A stretch of 64,000 nucleotides of DNA. It comes from Acidovorax benzenivorans (GTDB lineage: Bacteria; Pseudomonadota; Gammaproteobacteria; Burkholderiales; Burkholderiaceae_C). Numbering within the stretch: position 1 is the stretch's first letter; every line of letters starts with the position of its first letter. The translations under genes and the position numbers were made by a program. The notes beneath the pieces are model-generated. The model saw nothing but the letters and a program-made list of their open reading frames with translations, was not told where the DNA came from and ran no database searches. Below are positions 27,671 through 35,336 of the stretch, in pieces. The stretch lies in assembly GCF_028680575.1 (NCBI RefSeq), contig NZ_JAPCKI010000007.1, positions 186,001-250,000 of the forward strand, written 5' to 3'.

Positions 27671-28579
27671 ATGCGCGACATCCGCTTTGAAGACATGCAC
27701 CTGTTTGCCCGCGTGGCCGACTTGGGCTCGCTGTCGGCCGTGGCGCGCGAGCGCGATGCCCCAGTGAGCCAAGTCTCGCGCGCGCTGGCGCGCATCGAGC
27801 AATCCTGCGGCGCGCGGCTGGTCCACCGCAGCACGCACGGGCTCACGATGACGGCCGAGGGGCAGACCTTTCTGGACTACTGCCGCCGCATCACCGGTGC
27901 ACTCGACGAGCTCGAAGGCGAGTTCGCCCAGCAAAGCAGCCAGCCCAGCGGCTGGGTGCGTGTGGCCTCCAGCTCGGTGGTGGCCGAGCACCTGCTGATC
28001 CCCAGCTTTGACAGCCTGCAGCAAAAACACCCGCAACTGCGCGTGGAACTGGTGGTGGACGACCGCATGGCCGACATGGCGCGCGATGGCATCGACATTG
28101 CCATCCGCACAGGCACGCCACTGACCGACACCGTGGTGGCGCGCCCGCTGGGCACGCTGGCCCGCGCCCTGTACGCCACACCCGGCTACCTGCAAGCGCA
28201 CGGCATGCCCCAGCACCCCGACGATCTGCGCCAGCACCGGCTCATCACCAACAGCGCGGTGGCGTTTTTGAATCACTGGCCCTTCCAAATCAACGAAGAG
28301 CCCTACGTGCTGGTGGCCGAGGGCCACTGGCGCTCGGGCAGCACGGCCATCACCGCGCGTTTGGCGCTGCAGGGCCTGGGCATTGCGCGTCTGGCCACGG
28401 TGGTTGCAGGGCCCCTGGTGCGCCAGGGCCTGCTGGCACCGGTGTTGGCCGACTGCGTGGACCTGCAACCCAGCCCCATCCACGCCATCACCCTCACCCG
28501 CAGGCACCGGTTGCCCAAGATCCAGGCCTGCATCGACCACTGGGCAGCGTGGTTTTCTCAGACAGAAAGCAGTACCTGA
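27671..28579 (+). CDS. LysR-family transcriptional regulator
   Basis: A 302-residue LysR regulator. The helix-turn-helix spans about residues 5-63 (M-H-L-F-A-R-V-A-D-L-G-S-L-S-A-V-A...V-S-Q-V-S-R-A-L-A-R-I-E), and the effector domain resembles the DsdC/CrgA-type group (A-R-D-G-I-D-I-A-I-R-T-G). ATG 27671 was chosen; the frame continues upstream to 27557 through the operator region. It is divergent from the small ORF and tautomerase pair and likely represses or activates them in response to an unknown ligand. thiL begins 36 bp downstream. Confidence 0.9.
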   Translation: MRDIRFEDMHLFARVADLGSLSAVARERDAPVSQVSRALARIEQSCGARLVHRSTHGLTMTAEGQTFLDYCRRITGALDELEGEFAQQSSQPSGWVRVASSSVVAEHLLIPSFDSLQQKHPQLRVELVVDDRMADMARDGIDIAIRTGTPLTDTVVARPLGTLARALYATPGYLQAHGMPQHPDDLRQHRLITNSAVAFLNHWPFQINEEPYVLVAEGHWRSGSTAITARLALQGLGIARLATVVAGPLVRQGLLAPVLADCVDLQPSPIHAITLTRRHRLPKIQACIDHWAAWFSQTESST

Positions 28580-28615
28580 TGCCTTTGACCTTTTCTTGGA
28601 CCACCGAGCGACGCC

Positions 28616-29590
28616 ATGGGTGAGTTCGACCTGATCGCCCGCTACTTCACGCGCCCCATCCACAAGGCTGCGCTGGGCGTGGGCGACGACTGCGCACTGC
28701 TGCGCCCCACGCCCGGCATGCAGCTGGCCGTCTCCAGCGACATGCTGGTGGAGGGCCGCCACTTCTTTGCGGACGTGGACCCCGAAGCCCTGGGCCACAA
28801 GGCGCTGGCCGTGAATCTGTCGGACCTGGCGGCCTGTGGTGCGCGCCCGCTGGCGTTCACCCTGGCCTTGTCGTTGCCCAGGGTGGATGAAGCCTGGCTC
28901 GCGGGCTTCTCGCGCGGGCTGCTGGCGCTGGCCGATGCCCACGGCTGCGAGCTGGTGGGGGGCGACACCACGCAGGGCCCGCTCAATATCTGCATCACGG
29001 TGTTTGGCGAGGTGCCCCCCGGCCAGGCCCTGCTGCGCAGTGGCGCCCGGCCTGGCGACGACATTTATGTGAGCGGCACCCTCGGCGACGCCCGGCTGGC
29101 ACTGGAAGCCCTGCTGGGCCACATCGCCCTGCCCGCCGACATGCTGGCCCACGCGCGCCAGCGGCTGGAGCGCCCCACCCCGCGCGTGGCTCTGGGCCTT
29201 GCCCTGCGCGGTGTGGCCAGCAGTGCCATGGATGTGAGCGACGGGCTGCTGGGCGACCTGTCGCACATCCTCAAGGCCTCGGGCGTCGGGGCGAGCATCA
29301 ACACACACATCACTTCAAAAATGATAGCTACTAGCGCTTATTCATCAAGCGCTAGCAGCCAATTTGATGCTGAACTAGTCCACCAATGCACATTGGCAGG
29401 TGGCGATGACTACGAGCTGGCCTTCACGGCCCCGCCCGCCCGACGTGACGCGGTGGCTGCAGCGTCGCAAGCCAGCGGCACACCCGTCACGCGCATTGGC
29501 ACGGTGCTGGCCGAGCCCGGCCTGCAGTTGGTGGGTGCGCAGGGCCAGCCCGTGGAGCACCGCTACGCCTCGTTTGACCATTTCCGGTAA
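28616..29590 (+). CDS. thiL: Thiamine-monophosphate kinase with an inserted repeat-encoded peptide
   Basis: A 324-residue ThiL that phosphorylates thiamine monophosphate to the coenzyme thiamine diphosphate. Conserved segments are G-E-F-D-L-I at the N-terminus, G-D-D-C-A-L-L, S-S-D-M-L-V-E-G-R-H-F, V-N-L-S-D-L-A-A-C-G-A-R-P, G-G-D-T-T-Q-G and M-D-V-S-D-G-L-L-G-D-L. Residues about 234-252 are Ser/Ala-rich and are encoded by a family A element (29314-29370), placed after the S-H-I-L-K-A-S-G helix and before the conserved G-G-D-D-Y-E-L. The frame stays open, so the enzyme is presumably functional with an extra surface loop. In related genomes thiL usually lies beside pgpA and cinA, which here are 8 kb away. 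Confidence 0.95.
   Translation: MGEFDLIARYFTRPIHKAALGVGDDCALLRPTPGMQLAVSSDMLVEGRHFFADVDPEALGHKALAVNLSDLAACGARPLAFTLALSLPRVDEAWLAGFSRGLLALADAHGCELVGGDTTQGPLNICITVFGEVPPGQALLRSGARPGDDIYVSGTLGDARLALEALLGHIALPADMLAHARQRLERPTPRVALGLALRGVASSAMDVSDGLLGDLSHILKASGVGASINTHITSKMIATSAYSSSASSQFDAELVHQCTLAGGDDYELAFTAPPARRDAVAAASQASGTPVTRIGTVLAEPGLQLVGAQGQPVEHRYASFDHFR
29314..29370 (+). repeat. Family A palindromic element, copy in thiL (in frame)
   Basis: On the thiL coding strand it reads TTCAAAAATGATAGCTACT, then AGCGCTTATTCATCAAGCGCT, then AGCAGCCAATTTGATGC. The central AGCGCTT...AAGCGCT is an inverted repeat. It is AT-rich against a GC-rich gene and encodes a Ser/Ala-rich peptide (M-I-A-T-S-A-Y-S-S-S-A-S-S-Q-F-D-A). 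Confidence 0.9.
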
Positions 29591-29716
29591 CGGGCAGCAG
29601 TGACCGGCTGCGACTTTTTTTCGCGAACCATGAATCCTTTTGCGAAACCCGGCGCTCTTGGTGGTGGAGGCGCCCTGTGCTGGCCCCTCCTTCACCCCAT
29701 CCAGGAGCTTTTCACC

Positions 29717-29920
29717 ATGCTGTACCGCAAGAACATCACCCGCCCCGAAAGCCTGTTGCGCGTTGTGGGGGGCGTGGCCCTCATCGCTGCAGGCTTGTGG
29801 TGGCTGTCCGCATCGCCCCTGGGCCTGGCACTGGCCGCCTCGGGCGTTGGCAGCATCCTGAGCGGCGCCTTTGGCTACTGCCCCGCCTGCGCCATGGTGG
29901 GTCGCAAGCCTGTCGAGTGA
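29717..29920 (+). CDS. Small DUF2892-type inner-membrane protein
   Basis: A 67-residue protein with two short membrane helices (about residues 14-29 and 34-49) and a C-terminal C-P-A-C motif. It matches the DUF2892 family of YgaP-like membrane tails, which often occur beside rhodanese or sulfur genes. AGGAG lies nine bases before ATG 29717. The ECF sigma gene starts 6 bp after its stop, so they are in one operon. Its function is unknown; the paired cysteines could be redox active. Confidence 0.8.
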   Translation: MLYRKNITRPESLLRVVGGVALIAAGLWWLSASPLGLALAASGVGSILSGAFGYCPACAMVGRKPVE

Positions 29921-29926
29921 CCTGCT

Positions 29927-30478
29927 ATGGCCGCCACCACCCCAGCGCCCACCGTGGCCCAACTGCTGCCCGCAGCGCGCAGTGGCGACGCCGTGGCCAT
30001 GGAGCAGCTGCTGCGCCTCACCCGCCCCGACATCCGCCGCTATGCGCTGCGCCACTGCGCCGCCACCACGGCGACGGACGACGTGGTGCAGGAGGCTCTC
30101 ATCATCGTGTACCGCCGCGTGGGCGCGCTGCGCGAGGTAGCGGCGTTTGGCGGGTGGGTGGTGCGCATCGTGCAGCGGCTGTGCATGCAGCCCATGCTGG
30201 CCTGGCTCAAGGCCGAGCCGCTGGCGCAGGTGGAGGACAACCTCGCCTGGTCGCACCGGCCCGACCACGAACTGCGCCACGACCTGGCACTGGCGATTGA
30301 CTCGCTGCCGCCCATCTACCGCGAGGCCTTGCTGATGCGCGACTTCGAGGAGCTGACCATTGAGGAAATGGCGCAGCGGCTGGGCGTGACGCGTGAGGCG
30401 GCCAAAAGCCGCCTGCACCGCGCGCGGGCGCTGGTGCGCGAGTACCTGGTGCCCACGGACCGCTCCAGCGCCACGTAG
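29927..30478 (+). CDS. ECF-family RNA polymerase sigma factor
   Basis: A 183-residue sigma-70-type factor with only regions 2 and 4. Region 2 contains D-D-V-V-Q-E-A-L-I-I-V-Y-R-R-V-G-A-L (about residues 45-62), and region 4 has L-P-P-I-Y-R-E-A-L-L-M-R-D-F-E-E-L-T-I-E-E-M-A-Q-R-L-G-V with the helix-turn-helix R-E-A-A-K-S-R-L-H-R-A-R. No anti-sigma gene with a zinc finger or single-helix anchor follows; the preceding DUF2892 gene encodes the only small membrane protein in the operon. The regulon is unknown, and no -35/-10 pair could be assigned. Confidence 0.92.
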   Translation: MAATTPAPTVAQLLPAARSGDAVAMEQLLRLTRPDIRRYALRHCAATTATDDVVQEALIIVYRRVGALREVAAFGGWVVRIVQRLCMQPMLAWLKAEPLAQVEDNLAWSHRPDHELRHDLALAIDSLPPIYREALLMRDFEELTIEEMAQRLGVTREAAKSRLHRARALVREYLVPTDRSSAT

Positions 30479-30502
30479 CACGATGCCGGGGCGCAACCCG
30501 CC

Positions 30503-31819
30503 TCAGCGCATCTGGAACAGCTCCTGGTGAAAGCGCGCAGGCGAGCGCCCCAGCTGCTGCATGCCCTGGCGAACCGCCTCGGCAAAACCTTGCGGCCCGC
30601 AGAACCACACACTCGCCGCCTGGCTGGTGCCCGCCAGCAGTGCTGCCGGTGTCACGGGCCCTGCATCGTCGCTGTAGTGAATCTCCAGCGTCACGCTGGG
30701 CAAGCGGGCGCACAGGGCGGCCATACGCTCGGCAAAAACGGCCTCACCGGTATGGCGCACGCAATAGTGCAGGTGCACCTGGGGCGCCATCGCGGGCGTG
30801 GACTGCATCGACTCCAGCCAAGCCATGAACGGCGTGGCGCCAATGCCAGCGGCCACCCACACCTGCTCGGGCGCGCTGTCGCTGCGAAAGTCGAAGCAGC
30901 CATAGGGCCCCTCGATGTCCACCGGCTGACCCGGCTGCACTTGTAAAGGCAACTGCCCCGTGTGATCGCCCAGCGCCTTGATCGCAAACCGCAGTGTGCC
31001 GTCACCCTGGTCAGCATTGAGCAGAGTGAAGGGGTGCGCCCCCTCGGCACGGCCAAAGGTGACAAACGCAAACTGACCGGCCGCATGCTTCCAGCCACTA
31101 GCGGGGCTGACCTGGCAGGTCACTTCCAGCACCCCAGCCCCCTGTGGCAACACGCTCACCACACGGGCCACATGGCGGCGGCTGCGCCCAATGGCCCCGG
31201 CCAGCGAGCGCACGGCGCACAACACCCCCACCAGCGTGCACACCCCCACCAGCACGCCTGCAGGCTGTTGCCACCAGGCAGGCGGCGTGAGCACCACGGA
31301 ATGGAAGGCCAACACCAGGTACACCACGGCTAGCAGCTTGTGCAGGTAGCGCCACACGTGGTACGGGAACCGCTGCCACAGCGTGATGACCAGCATGGCC
31401 GCGAGGAACCACACGGCCCACTCCCCCATCTCTTCGGCCAGGTGGCGGAAGGTGTTGAGCCACCAGTCCGCGCGCGGCGTGCGCACCGGGCGGCCCACCC
31501 AGGCTGCCAGCAGGCTGCGCGACAGCTGCAGCCCGTAGTGCAGCAGCGCCAGCACAATCGCGCCGATGCCCGCCCACTTGTGCAGGCGGTAGCTTTTGTC
31601 CAGGCCATTCAGCGGCTTTTCCAGCCATACGGGCCGCACGGCCAGCACCATGATCAGCGACATCAGCGCCCAGGCCGCCACCCCGGTGAGCAGGATCAAC
31701 TGGTTGCGCCACCACCAGACATCGCCCCACGCAGGCGGCGCAGGCTGGGGCACCCACAGTGCCGCTAGCCATACCCCTGCCGCCAGTGCCAGGGAGCCCC
31801 CCAAAACCTTCTTCCACAT
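30503..31819 (-). CDS. Ferric-reductase-like transmembrane ferredoxin/NAD(P)H oxidoreductase
   Basis: A 438-residue flavocytochrome of the ferric reductase/NADPH oxidase type. About six membrane helices occupy residues 5-215 and carry paired histidines suited to two b-type hemes (L-H-K-W-A-G-I-G...L-L-H-Y-G-L and Y-L-H-K-L-L-A-V...A-F-H-S-V). The cytoplasmic part has an FAD-binding barrel with H-P-F-T-L-L-N, an NAD(P)-binding V-A-A-G-I-G-A-T-P-F-M and the final F-C-G-P-Q-G-F. It should move electrons from NAD(P)H across the inner membrane to an iron chelate or oxygen. ATG 31819 begins at the first helix; the longer frame is rejected. It is convergent with the sigma-factor gene (25 bp apart). 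Confidence 0.88.
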   Translation of the reverse strand: MWKKVLGGSLALAAGVWLAALWVPQPAPPAWGDVWWWRNQLILLTGVAAWALMSLIMVLAVRPVWLEKPLNGLDKSYRLHKWAGIGAIVLALLHYGLQLSRSLLAAWVGRPVRTPRADWWLNTFRHLAEEMGEWAVWFLAAMLVITLWQRFPYHVWRYLHKLLAVVYLVLAFHSVVLTPPAWWQQPAGVLVGVCTLVGVLCAVRSLAGAIGRSRRHVARVVSVLPQGAGVLEVTCQVSPASGWKHAAGQFAFVTFGRAEGAHPFTLLNADQGDGTLRFAIKALGDHTGQLPLQVQPGQPVDIEGPYGCFDFRSDSAPEQVWVAAGIGATPFMAWLESMQSTPAMAPQVHLHYCVRHTGEAVFAERMAALCARLPSVTLEIHYSDDAGPVTPAALLAGTSQAASVWFCGPQGFAEAVRQGMQQLGRSPARFHQELFQMR

Positions 31820-31938
31820 CACCCGCCCCACTACTTGTTGCAATGCAGCAAATATAGAAAACCGCGATGAACGCCACCTGAACGGTGTGTGAAGAGCCGG
31901 CAAAGCACGGCGGCTTGTGGCCGGGGTTTGATCTGCAT

Positions 31939-31959
31939 CAGCCCCCTGCGCAGGGGCTG
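31939..31959 (-). terminator. GC-rich hairpin downstream of the nitroreductase-like gene
   Basis: CAGCCCC and GGGGCTG form a perfect 7-bp stem with a 7-base loop, 13 bp after the stop codon of the minus-strand gene. No T-run follows, so it may be a weak or Rho-assisted terminator, or an mRNA-stabilising end. Confidence 0.35.
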
Positions 31960-31971
31960 CCCTCCTCGGAC

Positions 31972-33150
31972 TCAAGTCCGCACAAAACGCGCGATCGGCC
32001 TGCGTGGCGTGGCAGGCACCTCGCCCTGCGGGTAGCCAATGCGGCAGAACATCTGCACGGTGGGGTCTTGTGGTGTGCGCGGCGCGGGCTGGCCCAGCAC
32101 CAGCTGGTGCACGCGCTCGAAGTGCGGGGCCATTTCGGCAAACTCCTGCACGGCCTGGCTCATGGGGTGCATGCCCACACCCAGCGCGGTGGCTTGCAGC
32201 TGCTGGCGCACATACAGGCGCCCGGTGTGGATCTGGTCGCTGCGCGTATTGGGGCCGGTGATCCACACAAAACCCATGGCCGTGCGGCTGTGGCCTTCAA
32301 AACGGCCCATGGCATTTTTGTATGCCGCGCTGCCCTCGGCGGGCGGGGCAGAGCGGTCGAACAGGCCCAGGGCCGACACCGCGCGCACAAAGGGCGAGTT
32401 GATCGAGATACCGTCGCGGTGCTGCAGGATTTCGCTCGGGCCGACGCGGGTGAGGTGGATGCTTTCCATCATCGTGCGCGGCGTGAGCAGCTCGACCTTG
32501 GCCGACTCCCAGCACAGCGTGCGCAGTGCAGGCAACTGATCGGCGCTGACGGTGCCGCCGACGCTGAGCGGGGCTCCAGCCGGGGCACTGCCCAGCAACC
32601 GGGCCAGCAGCTCGGGCGCAATGGCACGGGTGGTATCGAAATCCGTCTTGGGCGTGCGGCGCAGCAGCACCTGCGCGAACAGCGGGTCGGGCGTGCCACC
32701 AGGCTTGAGGGTAATGCGCGCCACGGGGCGGTCGTCCCAGTCCTTCAGCGCCGTGGGCAGCTCGCCCTGTGGCCACAACAGCACCTCGCTGACCACGCCC
32801 TGCTGGGCCAGCGCCATCACCAGCAGCTCCAGAAAGGCGCCATGGCCGATGAGTATCTGGCGCCCCAGCGGGTCGGTGTGGTGCAGCACCCTCTCGCGGT
32901 CGGTGCGCAGGGTGATCACGCCCTCCTCGCGCAGGTCCACCAGCCAGGGCTGCAGGTTGTGCGGGTTGGGCGCGGTGATGGCGTAGGCCACGGCGCGGCG
33001 GCGCGCGTCGGTCTCGCCCACCGGCCCCTTCCAGGCCTCCACCGCCTCGGCGGGATAGTGCGAGCCCACGGCGCCACAGGCGACCAGCGTGCCTGTGGTG
33101 GCGGCGATGGTGCCACCCCCTGCCAAACGGATGAAGTTGCGACGGTTCAT
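31972..33150 (-). CDS. Tat-exported nitroreductase-like (Acg-type) lipoprotein
   Basis: A 392-residue protein starting M-N-R-R-N-F-I-R-L-A-G-G-G, a twin-arginine signal, followed by a lipobox-like T-L-V-A-C-G, so it is probably folded with its cofactor and anchored in the periplasm. The body resembles the nitroreductase fold of Acg-type proteins (A-I-T-A-P-N-P-H-N-L-Q-P-W near residue 57, M-S-Q-A and the C-terminal C-R-I-G-Y-P segment), which bind FMN; the reaction is unknown. ATG 33150 has GGAG eight bases upstream. An alternative ATG 33186 overlaps the stop of the epimerase gene as ATGA. It is the second gene of an operon with the epimerase, divergent from a LysR gene. Confidence 0.82.
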   Translation of the reverse strand: MNRRNFIRLAGGGTIAATTGTLVACGAVGSHYPAEAVEAWKGPVGETDARRRAVAYAITAPNPHNLQPWLVDLREEGVITLRTDRERVLHHTDPLGRQILIGHGAFLELLVMALAQQGVVSEVLLWPQGELPTALKDWDDRPVARITLKPGGTPDPLFAQVLLRRTPKTDFDTTRAIAPELLARLLGSAPAGAPLSVGGTVSADQLPALRTLCWESAKVELLTPRTMMESIHLTRVGPSEILQHRDGISINSPFVRAVSALGLFDRSAPPAEGSAAYKNAMGRFEGHSRTAMGFVWITGPNTRSDQIHTGRLYVRQQLQATALGVGMHPMSQAVQEFAEMAPHFERVHQLVLGQPAPRTPQDPTVQMFCRIGYPQGEVPATPRRPIARFVRT

Positions 33151-33182
33151 GAGAAGGCTCCGGTAGTTCAAAGGTTGTTTGG

Positions 33183-34223
33183 TCATGCCAGTGCGGCGCG
33201 GGGCATCTGCGACTGGACCAGTCCCACATCGACCAGCGCCTGGCGCACGGCCTGGTCGAAGGGGGTGTGGGGCTCGTCGCCGATGAGCGCGCGCAGGCGG
33301 GTGTTGTCCAGCCGGTGGGGCGTGCGCCACAGGTAGCGCATGTCGGCCAGCGCAGCGAATGTGGGGGCCACCAGCCCCACCACGCGCAGCAGCGGCCATG
33401 GCAACTGGCCCAACCGCAACCCGCCCGTTTCGGGCAACCAACCCTGCTCTGCCGCAATGGCTGTGAAGCTGTGGAGCCACTGCTGCGCAGTGACGTGGTG
33501 GCCAGCGAAATGCAGGCTCTCGAACGCGGCCAGCCGGTCACGCTCTTGCGCCACGCGCACAAAGCTGCGGGCCAGGTCCGGCAGGTAAGCCCAGGGCGTG
33601 GCCACATCCAGCGGGCCGGGCCAGGTGATGCGGCCCCGGGGCAGGTCTTTGGCGATGGCCTGGTCCAGCCAACTGCCGGTGCCACTGCCAAAGAAATCCC
33701 CGGCGCGCAGCACCACGGCGCACAGGTCGCCCCCTTGGGTGGCGGCCTGCAGGCGCTGTTCCAGTTGCACCCGCATGCGGCCCTTGAAGCCTGTGGCGGC
33801 CTGCGGCGAGTCTTCCCGCAGCACTGGCGGCATGCCTTCGCCAAAGTTGTAGACGTTGCCGGGCAGCATGAGCGTGGCGCGCAACTGGCGGGTGATGGCA
33901 ATGGCCGCCTCCATCAGCGCAGGGGCCTGCTCGCGCCAGGCCTTGTGGGTGTAGGCGGGGTTGAGCGCATGCACAACCACCTGCGCGCCTTGCGCCTGGG
34001 TTGCCAGCGCGGCGGTGTCCTCCACCGCCACGGGCATCCACCACACGCCCGGAATGGCGGGCAATGTTGCGCCCTGCGCACCAGGGCGTACCTGGGCCAG
34101 CACCTGCCAGCCTGCCTGCGCAAAGGCACGGGTCGCCGCCAGGCCTAGTCGGCCCCGGGCGCCCAGGATCAACACGGTGGATGGGTTGTCTGTGCGGGGT
34201 GAAAAACGGGGGCGGGTGGTCAT
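33183..34223 (-). CDS. NAD(P)-dependent epimerase/dehydratase-like protein (extended SDR)
   Basis: A 346-residue extended short-chain dehydrogenase-like protein. The Rossmann motif G-A-R-G-R-L-G (about residues 21-27) follows V-L-I-L. The usual Y-x-x-x-K catalytic pair is not obvious; instead Y-N-F-G-E-G occurs where the active site would be, as in atypical SDRs that bind NAD(P) without classical chemistry. Substrate and product are unknown. It begins the operon with the Tat nitroreductase-like gene (4-bp coupling possible) and is divergent from a LysR regulator across a 142-bp gap with a strong dyad. Confidence 0.85.
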   Translation of the reverse strand: MTTRPRFSPRTDNPSTVLILGARGRLGLAATRAFAQAGWQVLAQVRPGAQGATLPAIPGVWWMPVAVEDTAALATQAQGAQVVVHALNPAYTHKAWREQAPALMEAAIAITRQLRATLMLPGNVYNFGEGMPPVLREDSPQAATGFKGRMRVQLEQRLQAATQGGDLCAVVLRAGDFFGSGTGSWLDQAIAKDLPRGRITWPGPLDVATPWAYLPDLARSFVRVAQERDRLAAFESLHFAGHHVTAQQWLHSFTAIAAEQGWLPETGGLRLGQLPWPLLRVVGLVAPTFAALADMRYLWRTPHRLDNTRLRALIGDEPHTPFDQAVRQALVDVGLVQSQMPRAALA

Positions 34224-34292
34224 GTCAGGGCTCCATTCACAAGGGATGGAGCGATTGTGAAAACACAGCCACCGTTACACAATTGGCTAAGC

Positions 34293-34319
34293 ATTCATAA
34301 CAGCAATGCAAATATGAAT
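34293..34319. promoter_or_regulatory. Candidate LysR operator
   Basis: ATTCATA-N13-TATGAAT is a perfect 7-bp inverted repeat 47-73 bp before the LysR start and 70-96 bp before the divergent epimerase gene. A nested GCATT...AATGC dyad shares its left side, and T34298/A34310 give T-N11-A. The AT-rich segment also probably contains the divergent promoters. Confidence 0.55.
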
Positions 34320-34365
34320 ATCACCAACCGCCCCGCTGCTGACCCATTGCAGGCACGCTATCGCC

Positions 34366-35250
34366 ATGAATCAAACCTTTGACTGGAGCCTGGTGCAGTC
34401 CTTTCTCGCAGCGCTCGACCAGGGCAGCCTGCTGGGCGCGGCCCGGGTGCTCAACGCCAGCCAGCCCACCATTGGCCGCCACATTGCAGAGCTGGAATCC
34501 CAGCTGGGCGTGGTGCTGTTCGAGCGCACCGGGCGCGGCCTGCAGCCCACCGCCACCGCGCTGCGGCTGGCCGAATCGGCCCGCACCATGGAGACTGGGG
34601 CGCACCAGCTGGCGCGCAGTGTGTCGGGCGCCGAGGAGGGCGTGAGCGGCACCGTGCGCATCACCGCCAGCCAGCCCGTGGCCTGCGTGCTGCTGCCGCC
34701 GGTGCTGGCGCGCATGCGCCAGGCCCTGCCCGAGGTGCAGGTGGAGCTGGTGGCCAGCAACCAGGTCACCAACCTGCTGCGCCGCGAGGCCGACATTGCG
34801 CTGCGCATGGTGCGCCCCGACCAGGCCAGCCTGGTGGCCAAGCGCATCGGCGCGGTGACGCTGGGCGCCTATGCCCACCGCGACTACCTGCGCCGCAAGG
34901 GCACACCCCGGCAACCGCCCGACCTGCTGCAACACGAGCTGGTGGGCAACGACCGGAACGAGGAGATATTGCAGGGCTTTGCTGCGATGGGCTACCCGGT
35001 GGAACGCCAGCACTTTGCGTTTCGCACCGACGACCTCATGGCCTACTGGGAGGCCGTGCGCGCTGGCCTAGGCATCGGCTTTGTGGCCAACTACATGGCT
35101 CGCACCGACCCCAACGTGGTGGCGGTGCTGCCCCAGCTGCCGTTGCCCGAGTTGCCCATCTGGCTCACGGTGCACCGAGAGATCCGTACCAGCCGCAAGA
35201 TTCGGGCGGTGTATGACTTTTTGGCGGCAGAGGTGCCGGGGGTGCTTTGA
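34366..35250 (+). CDS. LysR-family transcriptional regulator
   Basis: A 294-residue LysR regulator. The DNA-binding domain is at about residues 5-66 (W-S-L-V-Q-S-F-L-A-A-L-D-Q-G-S...N-A-S-Q-P-T-I-G-R-H-I-A-E-L-E-S-Q-L-G), followed by a sensor domain with R-E-A-D-I-A-L-R-M. It is transcribed divergently from the epimerase/nitroreductase operon and probably controls it through the dyad at 34293-34319. The ligand is unknown. Confidence 0.9.
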   Translation: MNQTFDWSLVQSFLAALDQGSLLGAARVLNASQPTIGRHIAELESQLGVVLFERTGRGLQPTATALRLAESARTMETGAHQLARSVSGAEEGVSGTVRITASQPVACVLLPPVLARMRQALPEVQVELVASNQVTNLLRREADIALRMVRPDQASLVAKRIGAVTLGAYAHRDYLRRKGTPRQPPDLLQHELVGNDRNEEILQGFAAMGYPVERQHFAFRTDDLMAYWEAVRAGLGIGFVANYMARTDPNVVAVLPQLPLPELPIWLTVHREIRTSRKIRAVYDFLAAEVPGVL

Positions 35251-35336
35251 GAACGTGTTGAGGTTCTCAGCGCCGGTTCCAACCACGGCGGCTGCTAGCA
35301 TCCCATTCCCTTTGTCCACCGCGCCCAAGGAGCCCC

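Noticed and set aside
26945-29308. A 787-codon minus-strand frame crossing LysR and thiL
   Set aside because: Only its tautomerase end is real; the rest is antisense to well-recognised proteins.
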